Assembly (NCBI GenBank): GCA_025056455.1
Contig: JANWVY010000001.1
Location: 124,001-188,000, forward strand
Direction: 5' to 3'
DNA: 64,000 nt
Origin: Bryobacteraceae bacterium
GTDB taxonomy: Bacteria; Acidobacteriota; Terriglobia; Bryobacterales; Bryobacteraceae
In this document: in pieces, positions 1 to 9,055 of the stretch
Layout: every line of letters begins with the position of its first letter
How positions within the stretch are numbered: position 1 is the stretch's first letter
Program-made: the position numbers and the translations under genes
The notes under the pieces: generated by a model
Databases searched by the model: none
What the model saw: only the letters and a program-made list of their open reading frames with translations
What the model was told of the DNA's origin: nothing

Positions 1-263
1 GACCCAAGAATGTGTTTTTGATTTTTTTGCTGACCGCCATCCTGGGCGGTGTGATGGCCGTCGGCTTGTTACTGCTCCGGGGCGGATGGCGGCGCACCTT
101 CTCCAACATCGCGCACATCGTTGGTTCGCTGTGCCGGTGGCAACTTCCCTCCCAGCAACGCCCCGAACTGTCACTCGACCATCCTGCCTCCGTGAAATTG
201 CCCTATGCCGTGCCCATCGCTGCCGGATCCTTTCTCTTTCTCTTACTCAGCCGCAGTGGGTGA
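1..263 (+). CDS. Prepilin peptidase (A24 / CpaA-like), C-terminal fragment
   Basis: The reading frame is already open at the left edge (codons PKN precede the first GTG at 12), so only the last 87 or so residues are seen. They contain a hydrophobic helix with GGVMAVGLLLLRGG, a polar stretch, and a final segment KLPYAVPIAAG before a short hydrophobic tail. This helix, loop and (K/R)(L/V)PY-x-(V/P)-x-IAAG layout is what I know from the end of CpaA/TadV-type type IV prepilin leader peptidases, inner-membrane aspartyl proteases that cut prepilin leaders. The catalytic aspartates would lie outside the window, so activity cannot be judged. Another small polytopic membrane protein is possible. Confidence 0.65.
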   Translation, partial: PKNVFLIFLLTAILGGVMAVGLLLLRGGWRRTFSNIAHIVGSLCRWQLPSQQRPELSLDHPASVKLPYAVPIAAGSFLFLLLSRSG

Positions 264-345
264 GGGAGTGAGGGAGTGAGGGGGTGGGGGAGTAGGGGGT
301 TGGGAGAGGGTCAAGGGGATGGGGTGAGAAGGTGGAAGGCAACGA
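256..345. repeat. G-rich low-complexity tract with 8-nt tandem repeats
   Basis: Just after the stop at 263 the plus strand is almost purely purine. An 8-nt unit (gtgaggga) is repeated about three times, followed by runs of four to five G. At least four closely spaced G-runs on one strand give quadruplex-forming potential. It lies between the end of the prepilin peptidase gene and the end of the convergent SRPBCC gene, a likely transcription-end region. Confidence 0.6.
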
Positions 346-381
346 GTGGGCTTGCGGGAAGTAAGCAGGGCGACCAGGTAA

Positions 382-840
382 TTAAACGACTCTGTTCGCC
401 TCGCAAAACCGCTTGGTGACGGCGTGGCGGTGACGAAACAGCTGTTTTAACTCAAGCCGCACGAACCAGCCCAGCAACCAGTCTGCGACAGGCCCCCCGG
501 GGAGAGAACAGCGCACTCGGTCCTTCAAACGCGTCCCCCCTTGATCGGGCTCAAAGCGGTGCTCGTGCCTCCAGAACCGGAAGGGACCACGCAGTTGCTC
601 ATCAACGAAGAAACGGGTGGTTTCGTGGTCGACGTGAACCGCAATCCAGGGAATGGAAATCGGACCGAACCGGAGCCGGAACTCGACCCGCGCGCCGGTT
701 TCGAGCCCGCCTTCGCGCTTAATCACTTCCATGCTTTTGCCAGGAGGGGTGAGCAGTTCAAATATATCGGGGCGTTGGTGAAAGGCCCAAACCTGTTCCG
801 GCGAGGCGTCAATCCAGGTTTCGAACTCGAACTGGAGCAT
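382..840 (-). CDS. SRPBCC-family (START/Bet v1-like) protein
   Basis: This encodes a 152-residue soluble protein. The N-terminus (FEFETWIDASPEQVWAFHQR) followed by LLTPPGKSMEV is the usual opening of SRPBCC/CoxG-like ligand-binding proteins: a first beta strand, then the helix after PxxVWxF. A later HEHRFEP and a C-terminal helix ending in a HRHA segment also fit. The family forms a hydrophobic ligand cavity; no ligand can be named here. An in-frame GTG lies six codons upstream (858), but the ATG at 840 places the first strand at the normal distance, so I prefer it. It is convergent with the prepilin peptidase gene and divergent from the ABC transporter. Confidence 0.7.
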   Translation of the reverse strand: MLQFEFETWIDASPEQVWAFHQRPDIFELLTPPGKSMEVIKREGGLETGARVEFRLRFGPISIPWIAVHVDHETTRFFVDEQLRGPFRFWRHEHRFEPDQGGTRLKDRVRCSLPGGPVADWLLGWFVRLELKQLFRHRHAVTKRFCEANRVV

Positions 841-921
841 GGGGTTCGCAGTGTACACTAAGCAATTTCGGCGGCTGTGGGATGGCTCGTAGCGAAAACT
901 CGCCGCCGGGATGTTTTAAGG

Positions 922-2433
922 ATGCTCTTGCAGTTGGATTCGATTCAGAAGCGCTTTGGAGGCGTCGTTGCGCTGCGCAACGGCCAGATGTCTGTTCGGC
1001 CGGGAGAAGTTCATCTTCTGTTAGGAGAAAACGGGGCGGGAAAGTCAACGCTCATGAAAATCGTCGCTGGAATGCATCAGCCGGATTCGGGCGCGATTTT
1101 GTGGAAGGGGCAGCGGGTGAGCTTTCGAAGCCCGGCTGAGGCGGCGCGGGTCGGCATTGCCATGGTGCATCAGGAATCGCTGCTGGCGCCGCATCTTTCC
1201 GTCGCAGAAAATATCTTCCTCGGACGCGAGGAGCGTTTGCCTTTGGGCTGGGTGAGCCGGCGCAGAATGCTCGAGGCGGCCCGCCGCCTCATTGCGGATC
1301 ATCATTTTCCCCTTCAGGCCGAGTGGCGGGTCGGCCAGCTCAGTCCTGCTGGCAAGCAACTAGTGGAAATCTGCCGCGCGATCCAACACGGATCGAGCTT
1401 GTTGATTTTCGACGAGCCCACAAGCTCGCTATCGGAGACGGAAACCCAGGAAGTATTTCGCATCGTCCGCACGCTCAAGGAACGGCAAATGGGCGTGATT
1501 TATATCACTCACCGGCTCGAAGAACTACGGGCGGTGGGCGATCGAGTCACGGTTCTGCGCGATGGCGAAACCGTGCACACCAGTTTACTCTCGGAGGTCA
1601 CCACCCATCAGATCATTCAACACATGGTTGGCCGGGAGCTTTCGGGTTTGTACCAACGCACGCCAGCGCCGGCCGGCGAAATCCTGCTGCAACTGCAAGG
1701 GCTCAGCCGCAAGCCAGTGCTGAAGAATATTTCGCTCACCGTGCGCGCGGGCGAAGTGGTGGGCTTAGCAGGGCTTATTGGGGCCGGAAGAACTGAGCTT
1801 TGCCGGGCAATCTTCGGGCTTGACCCCGTGGAGAGTGGCAAGATTTTCATCCGCGGTCAAGCGGTGCGAATCGCATCTCCGCGCGAAGCCGTCACCCAGG
1901 ATCTAGCCTTAATTCCTGAGGACCGGCAGCGAGCCGGCCTCGCCACCGCCCTCCCTCTCGGCCACAACATCACCATCGCGGATCTGAAGAAAATTTCCCG
2001 TCTCGGCTTCTTCCTCGATCATGATGCTGAGCGCAGGCTCACCGAACATTACGTCGCAAAATTACGCATCCGCTGCTCCTCCGTCAGACAGCTTGCTGGC
2101 CGGCTCAGCGGAGGCAATCAACAGAAAGTCGTCATTGCCAAATGGCTGTTGCGTGGCGCCAAGGTGTTCCTGTTTGACGAACCGACCCGCGGGATCGATA
2201 TTGGCGCGAAGGTGGAAGTCTATGAAGTTATCGATGAGCTAGCCCGCGCGGGCGCGGCAATCCTCATGGTGAGCTCGGAACTACCGGAATTGTTGCAAGT
2301 GGCGGACCGCATTCTCGTCATGCGGCAGGGCGAAATCACCGGAGAGTTGACGAGAGGGACCACACAGGAAGAAATCATGCGTTTGGCCACCCTGCCCCAG
2401 GGCGGCGCCACCATGGAAGGAGACCGCGAATGA
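922..2433 (+). CDS. Sugar ABC transporter ATP-binding protein (RbsA/MglA-type, two NBDs)
   Basis: This 503-residue protein has two fused nucleotide-binding domains, the layout of ribose/galactose-class importers. Domain 1 has a perfect Walker A (GENGAGKST) and Walker B (LLIFDEPTSSL); its signature is the relaxed LSPAGKQ typical of this family. Domain 2 has the degenerate P-loop GLIGAGRTEL, a canonical LSGGNQQKV signature and FLFDEPTRGIDIGAK, again as in RbsA/MglA. I start at ATG 922 (MLLQLDSIQKRFGG), which has AAGG just upstream; a frame open from 877 adds 15 residues unlike the family. The stop overlaps the next gene's ATG by 4 nt, so permease and ATPase are translationally coupled. The substrate is probably a pentose or hexose but cannot be read. 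Confidence 0.92.
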   Translation: MLLQLDSIQKRFGGVVALRNGQMSVRPGEVHLLLGENGAGKSTLMKIVAGMHQPDSGAILWKGQRVSFRSPAEAARVGIAMVHQESLLAPHLSVAENIFLGREERLPLGWVSRRRMLEAARRLIADHHFPLQAEWRVGQLSPAGKQLVEICRAIQHGSSLLIFDEPTSSLSETETQEVFRIVRTLKERQMGVIYITHRLEELRAVGDRVTVLRDGETVHTSLLSEVTTHQIIQHMVGRELSGLYQRTPAPAGEILLQLQGLSRKPVLKNISLTVRAGEVVGLAGLIGAGRTELCRAIFGLDPVESGKIFIRGQAVRIASPREAVTQDLALIPEDRQRAGLATALPLGHNITIADLKKISRLGFFLDHDAERRLTEHYVAKLRIRCSSVRQLAGRLSGGNQQKVVIAKWLLRGAKVFLFDEPTRGIDIGAKVEVYEVIDELARAGAAILMVSSELPELLQVADRILVMRQGEITGELTRGTTQEEIMRLATLPQGGATMEGDRE

Positions 2434-3344
2434 TCCAGCGCCTGTTGCCGTTTCTGACTTTGATTTTGTTGTTCGTGGGATTGTCGATTGCCTCGCCTGA
2501 TAATTTTTTGACCAAGACCAATCTCTCGAGTGTCGTGCGACAAACGGCCGTCATCAACCTCATGGCGCTGGGCATGACGTTGGTCATCATCTCAGGGGGG
2601 ATTGATCTTTCGGTTGGCTCGATTCTCGCGATGGGTGGATTGCTCGGCACCATGGTCATGGAGAAGGGTCAGCCCATCTGGCTCGGCGTGGCGACTGGCA
2701 TCCTGGTGGGCTGCCTCTGCGGCTGGCTCAACGGTTTTCTCACCACCCGGCTCAAGATCAGTCCCTTCATTGTGACGCTCGGAACGCTCGGCATTTATCG
2801 AGGCCTGACGCTCATCATCTCCAACGGCTTGCCAGTACACCAGATTCCTCCATCTTTCTCTTATTTGGGAGAGGGCAATCTGTTGGGAGTACCCTTCGTG
2901 TTGTGGGTCTTGGTGGCGTGCGCCGTCACGGTCCACGCCATCCTTGAGCACACCCGCTTAGGACGCTATGCCTTTGCGATCGGCAGCAATCCGGAAGCGG
3001 CGCACTATACAGGTATCCCGGTTGCCTTTCACACCACAGCCGTCTATGCGATTTGCGGAATGCTTACTGGGCTGGGAGGCATGATCGAGGCTTCCCGCTT
3101 GATGACCGGCCAACCCACAGCCGGACAAGGCTACGAATTACAAGCCATTGCTGCAGTCGTTATTGGCGGGGGCAGCCTGCGGGGCGGCGAGGGCAGCGTG
3201 GTGGGTACGCTCATCGGGGCTTTTATTATGGGATTGCTCGCCAATGGGAGTGATCTGCTCGGCATCAGTCCTTATTTGCAGCAGGCCATCATTGGCGCAG
3301 TCATCATTCTGGCCGTGTCCGTGGACGAGCTTCGTAAACGCTAA
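2430..3344 (+). CDS. Sugar ABC transporter permease (RbsC-type, BPD_transp_2)
   Basis: This 304-residue polytopic inner-membrane protein partners the upstream ATPase. Family hallmarks are visible: the ISGGIDLSVGS segment in the second membrane region, TLGTLGIYRGL, GSNPEAAHYTGI, and near the end AIAAVVIGGGSLRGGEGSVVG. Together they mark the RbsC/XylH/MglC family. It overlaps the ATPase stop by 4 nt. No periplasmic binding protein gene follows: the next gene is a giant secreted protein 195 bp on. The solute receptor must therefore be encoded elsewhere or be absent, which is unusual for this transporter class. Confidence 0.92.
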   Translation: MIQRLLPFLTLILLFVGLSIASPDNFLTKTNLSSVVRQTAVINLMALGMTLVIISGGIDLSVGSILAMGGLLGTMVMEKGQPIWLGVATGILVGCLCGWLNGFLTTRLKISPFIVTLGTLGIYRGLTLIISNGLPVHQIPPSFSYLGEGNLLGVPFVLWVLVACAVTVHAILEHTRLGRYAFAIGSNPEAAHYTGIPVAFHTTAVYAICGMLTGLGGMIEASRLMTGQPTAGQGYELQAIAAVVIGGGSLRGGEGSVVGTLIGAFIMGLLANGSDLLGISPYLQQAIIGAVIILAVSVDELRKR

Positions 3345-3539
3345 ACCTTCCGCTTTCGCCTGAGACGAACAGGAAAGAATTTCGCCCCGAACCTTGCTTC
3401 GGCGATCTCAAGGAAACTCCGCGCGAAAAATTGCGAACATATACAGGAATTCGGGTGCCCTGCAGGCTAACCTGCGGTACAGTTGAAAAACAGCACCGTT
3501 GAGAATCTGGAGGATCTTGCGCGCTTCGCGCAGGGCAAA

Positions 3540-6500
3540 ATGACAGCCATGGCCAGCAAGTCAGTGCGACTCTCTTGTGTCGCGGTCCTTTGTGTCGCGG
3601 TCCTATCCGCAAACGCCGTTTTCGCCGCCAGACAGGTTCAAAAACAGGCGACCCGCTCCGCAGCCCGCGAAGTCTCTTCCCAAAGACCCAGCAACCAGGC
3701 CAGCAGCCTGCCGTCCCCTCCAACGGCGCGCCAAGATTGGTTGCGCAAAGAAGTTGTGGAGAAAGTACACCGCCTTCCTCTCTACTTTGAACCGGAAAGC
3801 ACTAAGTCCGCGCACGATGTCGCCTTTGTTGCTCGGGGCTCGGGTTTCTCCATGATGCTCGAAGCTGGGCTGGCTCGCTTTGCTTGGGTGCCGTCTTCTA
3901 AACGCCCTCCGCTGCGCGCTGGGACAACTCCTCCGCCACCCCAGCTGGAGGCCGAAATGATCGCCATGAGGCTAGAGGGAGCAGTGCAAGACCGGCAAGG
4001 CGAAGGCCTTGAGCTTCAGCCCGGCTACAGCAGTTACTTTCTTGGCGCGGACCCATCTCGATGGCGTGTTCAAGTGCCCCACTACGCCAGGGTGCGTTTT
4101 GCCGACGTCTATGCCGGCATTGACGTTGTCTACTACGGGAACCAGCGCACACTGGAGTACGATTTCGTCGTCAAGCCAGGCGGCCGCCCGAGCGAGATCC
4201 GCCTGGCATGGGAAGGGGTGCGCGAGGTTCGCCTGGCCTCCAACGGAGACCTGGTACTAACGGTTGCTGGAGGCGAGTTCCGACAACTTCGTCCCCGTAT
4301 CTACCAAATCTGGAACGGCAGGAAGATCGAAATTGCGGGTGGCTACCGCCTTTTTGAAAAAGGGCGCGTGGGTTTCGAGTTAGCCCGCTATGACCCGTCG
4401 CGGCCCCTAGTGATTGATCCCATTTTGCAGTATGCCTCCTACCTCGGCGGCAATGGCATTGACGAAGCAACCACGCTTGCCTTGGACAACGCCAACAATA
4501 TCTACCTCGCCGGCAGGACTGTATCTACGGATTTTCGCCGTGGCGTTCCCTCACCCGCCTTTCAAACCACCAGGGCCACTGGCAGCGGTGTCAACGCCAA
4601 TTACGATGGCTTCCTCTTGAAGTTGAATCCTCAGGCCACCTCCATCATCTTTAACACCTACATTGGCGGAAATAACTTTGATTCTGTAGAATCGCTCACC
4701 ATCGATTCCAACCAGAATCTCTACTTTGCAGGGGAAACGCTTTCCGGCTCGGACGGTAGTCTGGGGCCAGGGAGATTTCCCGTCCAAGGCCCTGGCGCGA
4801 ACCTGTCTAATCTTGGCGGACAAGATGGATTTACCACAAAGTTGAATAACACGGCGACCGTGCTGAACTGGTCGAGTTACTTAGGCGCCCAAGCTACAGA
4901 CACGCTCACCGGCATCGCCATCCTGGCGGGCCAAGTTTACTCTGTCGGCATGCGGGGCGGCGATATCTTCTTTTGTAAGTGGAATTCCCTGGAGATGGGT
5001 GCGCCGCAAATTACTTCTTACGGCGGGACGGGAGAAGACATCGCTTTTGATGCCGCAGGCTCGGGGTCCTTTCTCTATCTCGCAGGGCGCACCTGCTCGC
5101 CCAATTTAGCTCGAGGAAGCAACACCAATTTTGGCGGGCAATGCGACGCCTTTTGGGCGCGGGTGAATGCCTCGCTTCAGGTGACGAATTTTCATTACCT
5201 TGGCGGTGAATCGGTAGAGGAAGCGCGCGCCCTAGCCGTGCTACCTTCCGGCGAAGTCTACTTAACTGGAGAGGTCCAGACAAGATTCTTACTCCCCAAC
5301 AGCACAACCTACGGCACTGGTCTCAGCGGGGATGCATTCGTTGCCCGCTACGACGCAACACAAGCCTTGACACATTTCGGCTACATCGGAGGATCGCTGC
5401 GCGACTTCGGTGACGCCATCGTCGTGGATGGCGCCGGAACAGCTTATGTCGGCGGATTTACCCAGTCGAGCGATTTTCCCGTGGGGCCTTTCTCACCGCC
5501 AAAAACCAACAGCGGCAGTTTTGATGTTTTCCTTATCCGGGTCGCGCCGCGCACCAACCATTCCGGCTGGAATTTACTATTCTCTTCTTACTTTGGAGCA
5601 CCGGGGGCTGAGGGTGTCACAAGCATCCAGATCGGTCAAAACGGGCAGGTTTACTTTGCTGGGACGGCCGCCCTCAACGCCAACGGAACCAGCGTTTTTC
5701 CCTCTTCGGTCTCGACGGACCCGTTGCTCAATCCGCCGTTTGGTGGTGGGGGCGTGGATACGTTTCTCGCTCAACTAGCATCGGCGCAAGTGAACTTTCG
5801 GCTTCGCCGTACTTATGGACCGCCCGCCTCGGGTCAGCGTAGTCCGGATAATTTCCGGATCTTTAATACCCTGACAGCCACGAATACGTCTAGCGTGCAG
5901 GCGGAAAACTGCGGCTTCAACACTTCGGCAAACGGTCTTGGTGGGCTACCTGCTTGTCCGAATTGCGTCGCTGTGCCCGCCTTTCAGACCATCCAAACCG
6001 TCACCACTGCGACAGCCATCTCCGCAGCTTCTTGCTCCAACCAGCCGGTGAAAGTAGGCTGTGAAACCAACGACATTCAGGCCACGGTCAACGATGCGAC
6101 GCTAGAGTGTCCAACGATCAATCCGGCCGAATGCGCTCCCGTCTTTCAGCCCCCGGTGCTGAGCGTCGGACAGGCCGGCGGCGACTTCGATGTTTTGGTC
6201 AACGTGAATGAGGCCTGTAGCTGGGACATCGGCGTGGATCAGCCGTTCGTGCAAATCCTCTCTCCCGTGATCGGCTCCTTGGCCCAATTACCCCAAGGCC
6301 GGCAGACGGTTCGCCTCCGGGTGCAGCCGAATAACACCGCTTTGCCACGCTCAGCTCGTGTGGTCGCCAGTTCCGTCCAACTTGGCGAGCTGCGTATCGA
6401 TCAATCGAACGCCCCGTTTGGCGGAGTGAGCATTACGCTTGCGCCGACTTCGGTCACGCTGAGTGCGGGCCAGTCAGCGACTTTTTCGGCAACCGTCACT

Positions 6501-7865
6501 GGCACAGCCAACACGGCGGTGACTTATTCCATCAATCCAGCACTCGGGACACTCCAGGGAAACCAGTACACCGCTCCCCCCTTCATTCTCGCCCCCAGCA
6601 CGGTCCTTCTCACCGCGACCAGCGTTGCAGACCCCAGCAAAAGCGCCAGCGCCACGATTCAGCTCGTAACCGGCGCCCCGTCTGCCGGTCTGCGCTTCGT
6701 TCCACTGGCCCCTTGCCGGGTCATGGAAACCAGACCCGAATATAACTTTGAAGGACGCACGGGACCCTTCGGTCCTCCCTTCCTGACGGCCGGAAGCACG
6801 CGAACGCTTGCCTTGCCGCAATCCAACGTCTGTAACATCCCCGCAATCGCCAAAGCCTATGTGCTGAACGTGACCTTGGTGCCGCGCGAGGGAGTGGACT
6901 TTGTCACCGTGTTTCCAGGAGGTGAAAACCGGCCCGAGTTTTTCACCGTTCGTTCCCCCGACGGGCAGATCGTCGCTAACTCGGCCATTGTCAAAGCGGG
7001 CCCAGGCGGCACGATCCAAGTCTATACGTCACACAACACCGACATCATTCTCGACATCAGCGGATACATGACGGATTCGCCTGGTTCCAACCTCGTGTAC
7101 TATCCGCTCACTCCTTGCCGCGTGGTTGAGACGCGGGCCGAATACCGCCTACCGCCAGGGCCATTTGGTCCTCCGACGCTACAAGGAAGGGAGACCCGGA
7201 GATTCCGCTTCCCAGCGACACCGTATTGCCAGGTTCCGATTGGCGCCGCCGCGTATTCGGTGACCATTACGGTGGTGCCCCCTGGTCCGCTCCAGTTCTT
7301 GACTGCTTGGCCCGCAGGTGGGCCGCAACCCAACATCTCGAATATCAATTCGCCGGCGGGGCGGGTTCTCGCCAACAGTGTGATTCTCCCAGCCAGTGCC
7401 GACGGCAGCATCGATGTATTTGTCTTTGACCGCACGGACGTAATCCTGGATATCAATGGTTATTTCGCCCCCGACGATGGCGTCAACGGACTTTATTACT
7501 TCCCGGTGACGCAATGCCGGGTCGCAGATACACGGCGAGCGCCTGGCCCCTTCGGCGGTCCCATGTTCGGAGATACGAGCCGGCGTAGCTACACCATTCC
7601 GAGTTCCAGTTGTACGGGCGTTCCGAGCAACGCTCGAGGATACTCCGTCCATGTCACCGCAATTCCCAACGGCTCGCCGATGCCTTTTATTACGGTGTGG
7701 CCCTCCGGGCAACCACAGCCCAATGCTTCCGTACTGAACGCCTTTGAGGGTCAAACCGTGACCAACTCGGTGATCGTGCCAGCGAATCCAAGCGGCGCCA
7801 TCGACGTTTACACATTCCGGCAGACTCACGTGGTGCTTGATCTTGCGGGATACTTTGGCCGGTGA
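3540..7865 (+). CDS. Giant secreted SBBP beta-propeller protein with Ig-like domains and three C-terminal repeats
   Basis: This secreted protein is about 1441 residues. The first 29 residues look like a signal peptide (SCVAVLCVAVLSANAVFA). I chose ATG 3540, though ATG 3549 or TTG 3483 are possible. The order is: a beta-rich domain (about 60-290) ending RPLVIDPILQYASYLGG; SBBP-type propeller repeats (about 290-760) with recurring YLGG, DAAGSGSFLYLAG and VDGAGTAYVGGFTQS; a Cys-rich stretch; a BACON-like sandwich; a bacterial Ig-like domain (about 955-1035, ITLAPTSVTLSAGQSATFS); then three copies of a roughly 130-residue domain to the C-terminus. No catalytic motif is seen. Large SBBP proteins with this layout are common in Solibacter-type acidobacteria; adhesion or carbohydrate binding is a guess. 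No operon partner is evident. Confidence 0.8.
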   Translation: MTAMASKSVRLSCVAVLCVAVLSANAVFAARQVQKQATRSAAREVSSQRPSNQASSLPSPPTARQDWLRKEVVEKVHRLPLYFEPESTKSAHDVAFVARGSGFSMMLEAGLARFAWVPSSKRPPLRAGTTPPPPQLEAEMIAMRLEGAVQDRQGEGLELQPGYSSYFLGADPSRWRVQVPHYARVRFADVYAGIDVVYYGNQRTLEYDFVVKPGGRPSEIRLAWEGVREVRLASNGDLVLTVAGGEFRQLRPRIYQIWNGRKIEIAGGYRLFEKGRVGFELARYDPSRPLVIDPILQYASYLGGNGIDEATTLALDNANNIYLAGRTVSTDFRRGVPSPAFQTTRATGSGVNANYDGFLLKLNPQATSIIFNTYIGGNNFDSVESLTIDSNQNLYFAGETLSGSDGSLGPGRFPVQGPGANLSNLGGQDGFTTKLNNTATVLNWSSYLGAQATDTLTGIAILAGQVYSVGMRGGDIFFCKWNSLEMGAPQITSYGGTGEDIAFDAAGSGSFLYLAGRTCSPNLARGSNTNFGGQCDAFWARVNASLQVTNFHYLGGESVEEARALAVLPSGEVYLTGEVQTRFLLPNSTTYGTGLSGDAFVARYDATQALTHFGYIGGSLRDFGDAIVVDGAGTAYVGGFTQSSDFPVGPFSPPKTNSGSFDVFLIRVAPRTNHSGWNLLFSSYFGAPGAEGVTSIQIGQNGQVYFAGTAALNANGTSVFPSSVSTDPLLNPPFGGGGVDTFLAQLASAQVNFRLRRTYGPPASGQRSPDNFRIFNTLTATNTSSVQAENCGFNTSANGLGGLPACPNCVAVPAFQTIQTVTTATAISAASCSNQPVKVGCETNDIQATVNDATLECPTINPAECAPVFQPPVLSVGQAGGDFDVLVNVNEACSWDIGVDQPFVQILSPVIGSLAQLPQGRQTVRLRVQPNNTALPRSARVVASSVQLGELRIDQSNAPFGGVSITLAPTSVTLSAGQSATFSATVTGTANTAVTYSINPALGTLQGNQYTAPPFILAPSTVLLTATSVADPSKSASATIQLVTGAPSAGLRFVPLAPCRVMETRPEYNFEGRTGPFGPPFLTAGSTRTLALPQSNVCNIPAIAKAYVLNVTLVPREGVDFVTVFPGGENRPEFFTVRSPDGQIVANSAIVKAGPGGTIQVYTSHNTDIILDISGYMTDSPGSNLVYYPLTPCRVVETRAEYRLPPGPFGPPTLQGRETRRFRFPATPYCQVPIGAAAYSVTITVVPPGPLQFLTAWPAGGPQPNISNINSPAGRVLANSVILPASADGSIDVFVFDRTDVILDINGYFAPDDGVNGLYYFPVTQCRVADTRRAPGPFGGPMFGDTSRRSYTIPSSSCTGVPSNARGYSVHVTAIPNGSPMPFITVWPSGQPQPNASVLNAFEGQTVTNSVIVPANPSGAIDVYTFRQTHVVLDLAGYFGR
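6696..7862 (+). repeat. Three diverged copies of a C-terminal domain in the SBBP protein
   Basis: Copies run about 6696-7070, 7096-7464 and 7494-7862. Each starts with (V/Y)PLxPCRVxETR (third copy FPVTQCRVADTR), continues with GPFGPP or GPFGGP and a Cys-containing strand (CNIPA, CQVPI, CTGVP). It then has a V-P-x-G strand leading to a (V/A)WP-x-G turn, and closes with DVILDINGYF-type segments (DIILDISGYM, DVILDINGYF, HVVLDLAGYF). Each copy keeps two cysteines, perhaps one disulfide per domain. DNA identity between copies is low, so this is old duplication. Confidence 0.75.
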
Positions 7866-7912
7866 GCGGGTCCGCTGTGCGGATCTTCGCCGTGGCTCGG
7901 GCCAGAAGGGGA

Positions 7913-7989
7913 TGGTGGGCGCTCGCAGGCTCGAACTGCGGACCCCGTGCTTGTAAGGCACGTGCTCTGACCAACTGAGCTAAGCGCCC
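7913..7989 (-). tRNA. tRNA-Val (TAC)
   Basis: The minus strand folds as a full cloverleaf. The acceptor GGGCGCT pairs with AGCGCCC. The anticodon stem CGTGC/GCACG holds the loop CTTACAA with anticodon TAC, and the T-arm contains GTTCGAG. The 3' discriminator A is followed by an encoded CCA (7913-7915). Confidence 0.95.
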
Positions 7990-8130
7990 GCCCCAATAAC
8001 TTTTGCAGTATAGCGAACCTCCACGAAATCGCGCCAGATCGAGGCCCCTAAAGGCTCACGCTGCGGTCATAAAACGCCTTCGAATCTTCAAGCGGTATGC
8101 TGAAAAGAGCTGGCTACAGCGTTTGATCCC

Positions 8131-8847
8131 ATGAACAGAGTCATCCGCTATCGGGCTATGGCAGCCTGGCTGCTGTCGGCCTCGCTCTTCGCCGCGGAAT
8201 GGAATCGTAAACCGTTCCCGGACTGGAGCCATGAAACCGTCCTGCGCTTGCTCACCGACTCTCCCTGGGCAAAACGGAGATCGGTCACCTTCACCTGGCG
8301 CAAACCGGAGCCGAAACCCTTCACTTACAAAGACGTGCCCGGAGCGGATCCCTCGAAAGCCGCCCCCATCGGAAGCCCTGTCGGCGGTATTGGCGGCAAA
8401 CCACGGTCGGACCTCCCAGAAAAAGGCGATCTTCTGATCCGCTGGGCCAGCGCCCTTCCCATCCGTCACGCCAAGGCTCTCTATCAGCTCCGGCAAGAGA
8501 AACTTCCTCTCTCCCAGCTCAACCCTCTGATTGCGACCATGTCCGGAGCCTACGTCCTCGAAATCTTTGGATTGCCAGTCGAAATGGCGCACTTAGGGGC
8601 AGGAACACTCGAGTTACTCGCAAAACAAAATGTCATCTTGCGCTCAAAATCTGGACGTTTGCTTAAGCCTTTTCAAGCAGAGGCTCGCGTGAGCACCGAG
8701 ATTACTCTCTTCATTTATTTTCCGCGCGAGAATCCACTCCGCTTAGAAGACCAAGAAATCGAATGCGAGGGCGACTTACAAATTTTTCGATTCCGTGAGA
8801 AATTCCGGTTACCGGACATGCGCTACCAGGAGCGATTAGAAATCTAG
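8131..8847 (+). CDS. Secreted protein of unknown function
   Basis: This 238-residue protein opens with a hydrophobic signal segment (AAWLLSASLFA, cleavage likely before AEWNRKPF). The mature start has FPDWSHETVLRLLTDSPWAK, a helix I associate with small secreted acidobacterial proteins of unknown function, in which 'lltdSPWak' is repeatedly seen. The middle is a proline- and glycine-rich linker (GADPSKAAPIGSPVGG), and the C-terminal half looks beta-rich. There are no catalytic or metal motifs. It stands alone between tRNA-Val and a TonB receptor with more than 200 bp on both sides. Confidence 0.7.
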   Translation: MNRVIRYRAMAAWLLSASLFAAEWNRKPFPDWSHETVLRLLTDSPWAKRRSVTFTWRKPEPKPFTYKDVPGADPSKAAPIGSPVGGIGGKPRSDLPEKGDLLIRWASALPIRHAKALYQLRQEKLPLSQLNPLIATMSGAYVLEIFGLPVEMAHLGAGTLELLAKQNVILRSKSGRLLKPFQAEARVSTEITLFIYFPRENPLRLEDQEIECEGDLQIFRFREKFRLPDMRYQERLEI

Positions 8848-9055
8848 TCGGGAAAAGCCCCTCTCCTACGCCGTTTCTAAAACTTCAAACCAGGAAACAG
8901 GCCAGCCCGCTTCAAACATCTGCCTGGCAGTGACCGAAAAGACTCCATGAGTAGGAATTCGCGAAATTACCCTTCTCTGAGCCGGCCCAGTTGACAGGAC
9001 CATCACCTAGAGATAGCATTGGCCCTAATCATCATCTGCAGAGAAAGGGCTTATT

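Noticed and set aside
7179..7961. A 260-residue minus-strand frame over the end of the SBBP gene and tRNA-Val
   Set aside because: It crosses the tRNA gene and has no recognisable domain; the plus-strand repeats here are clearly coding.
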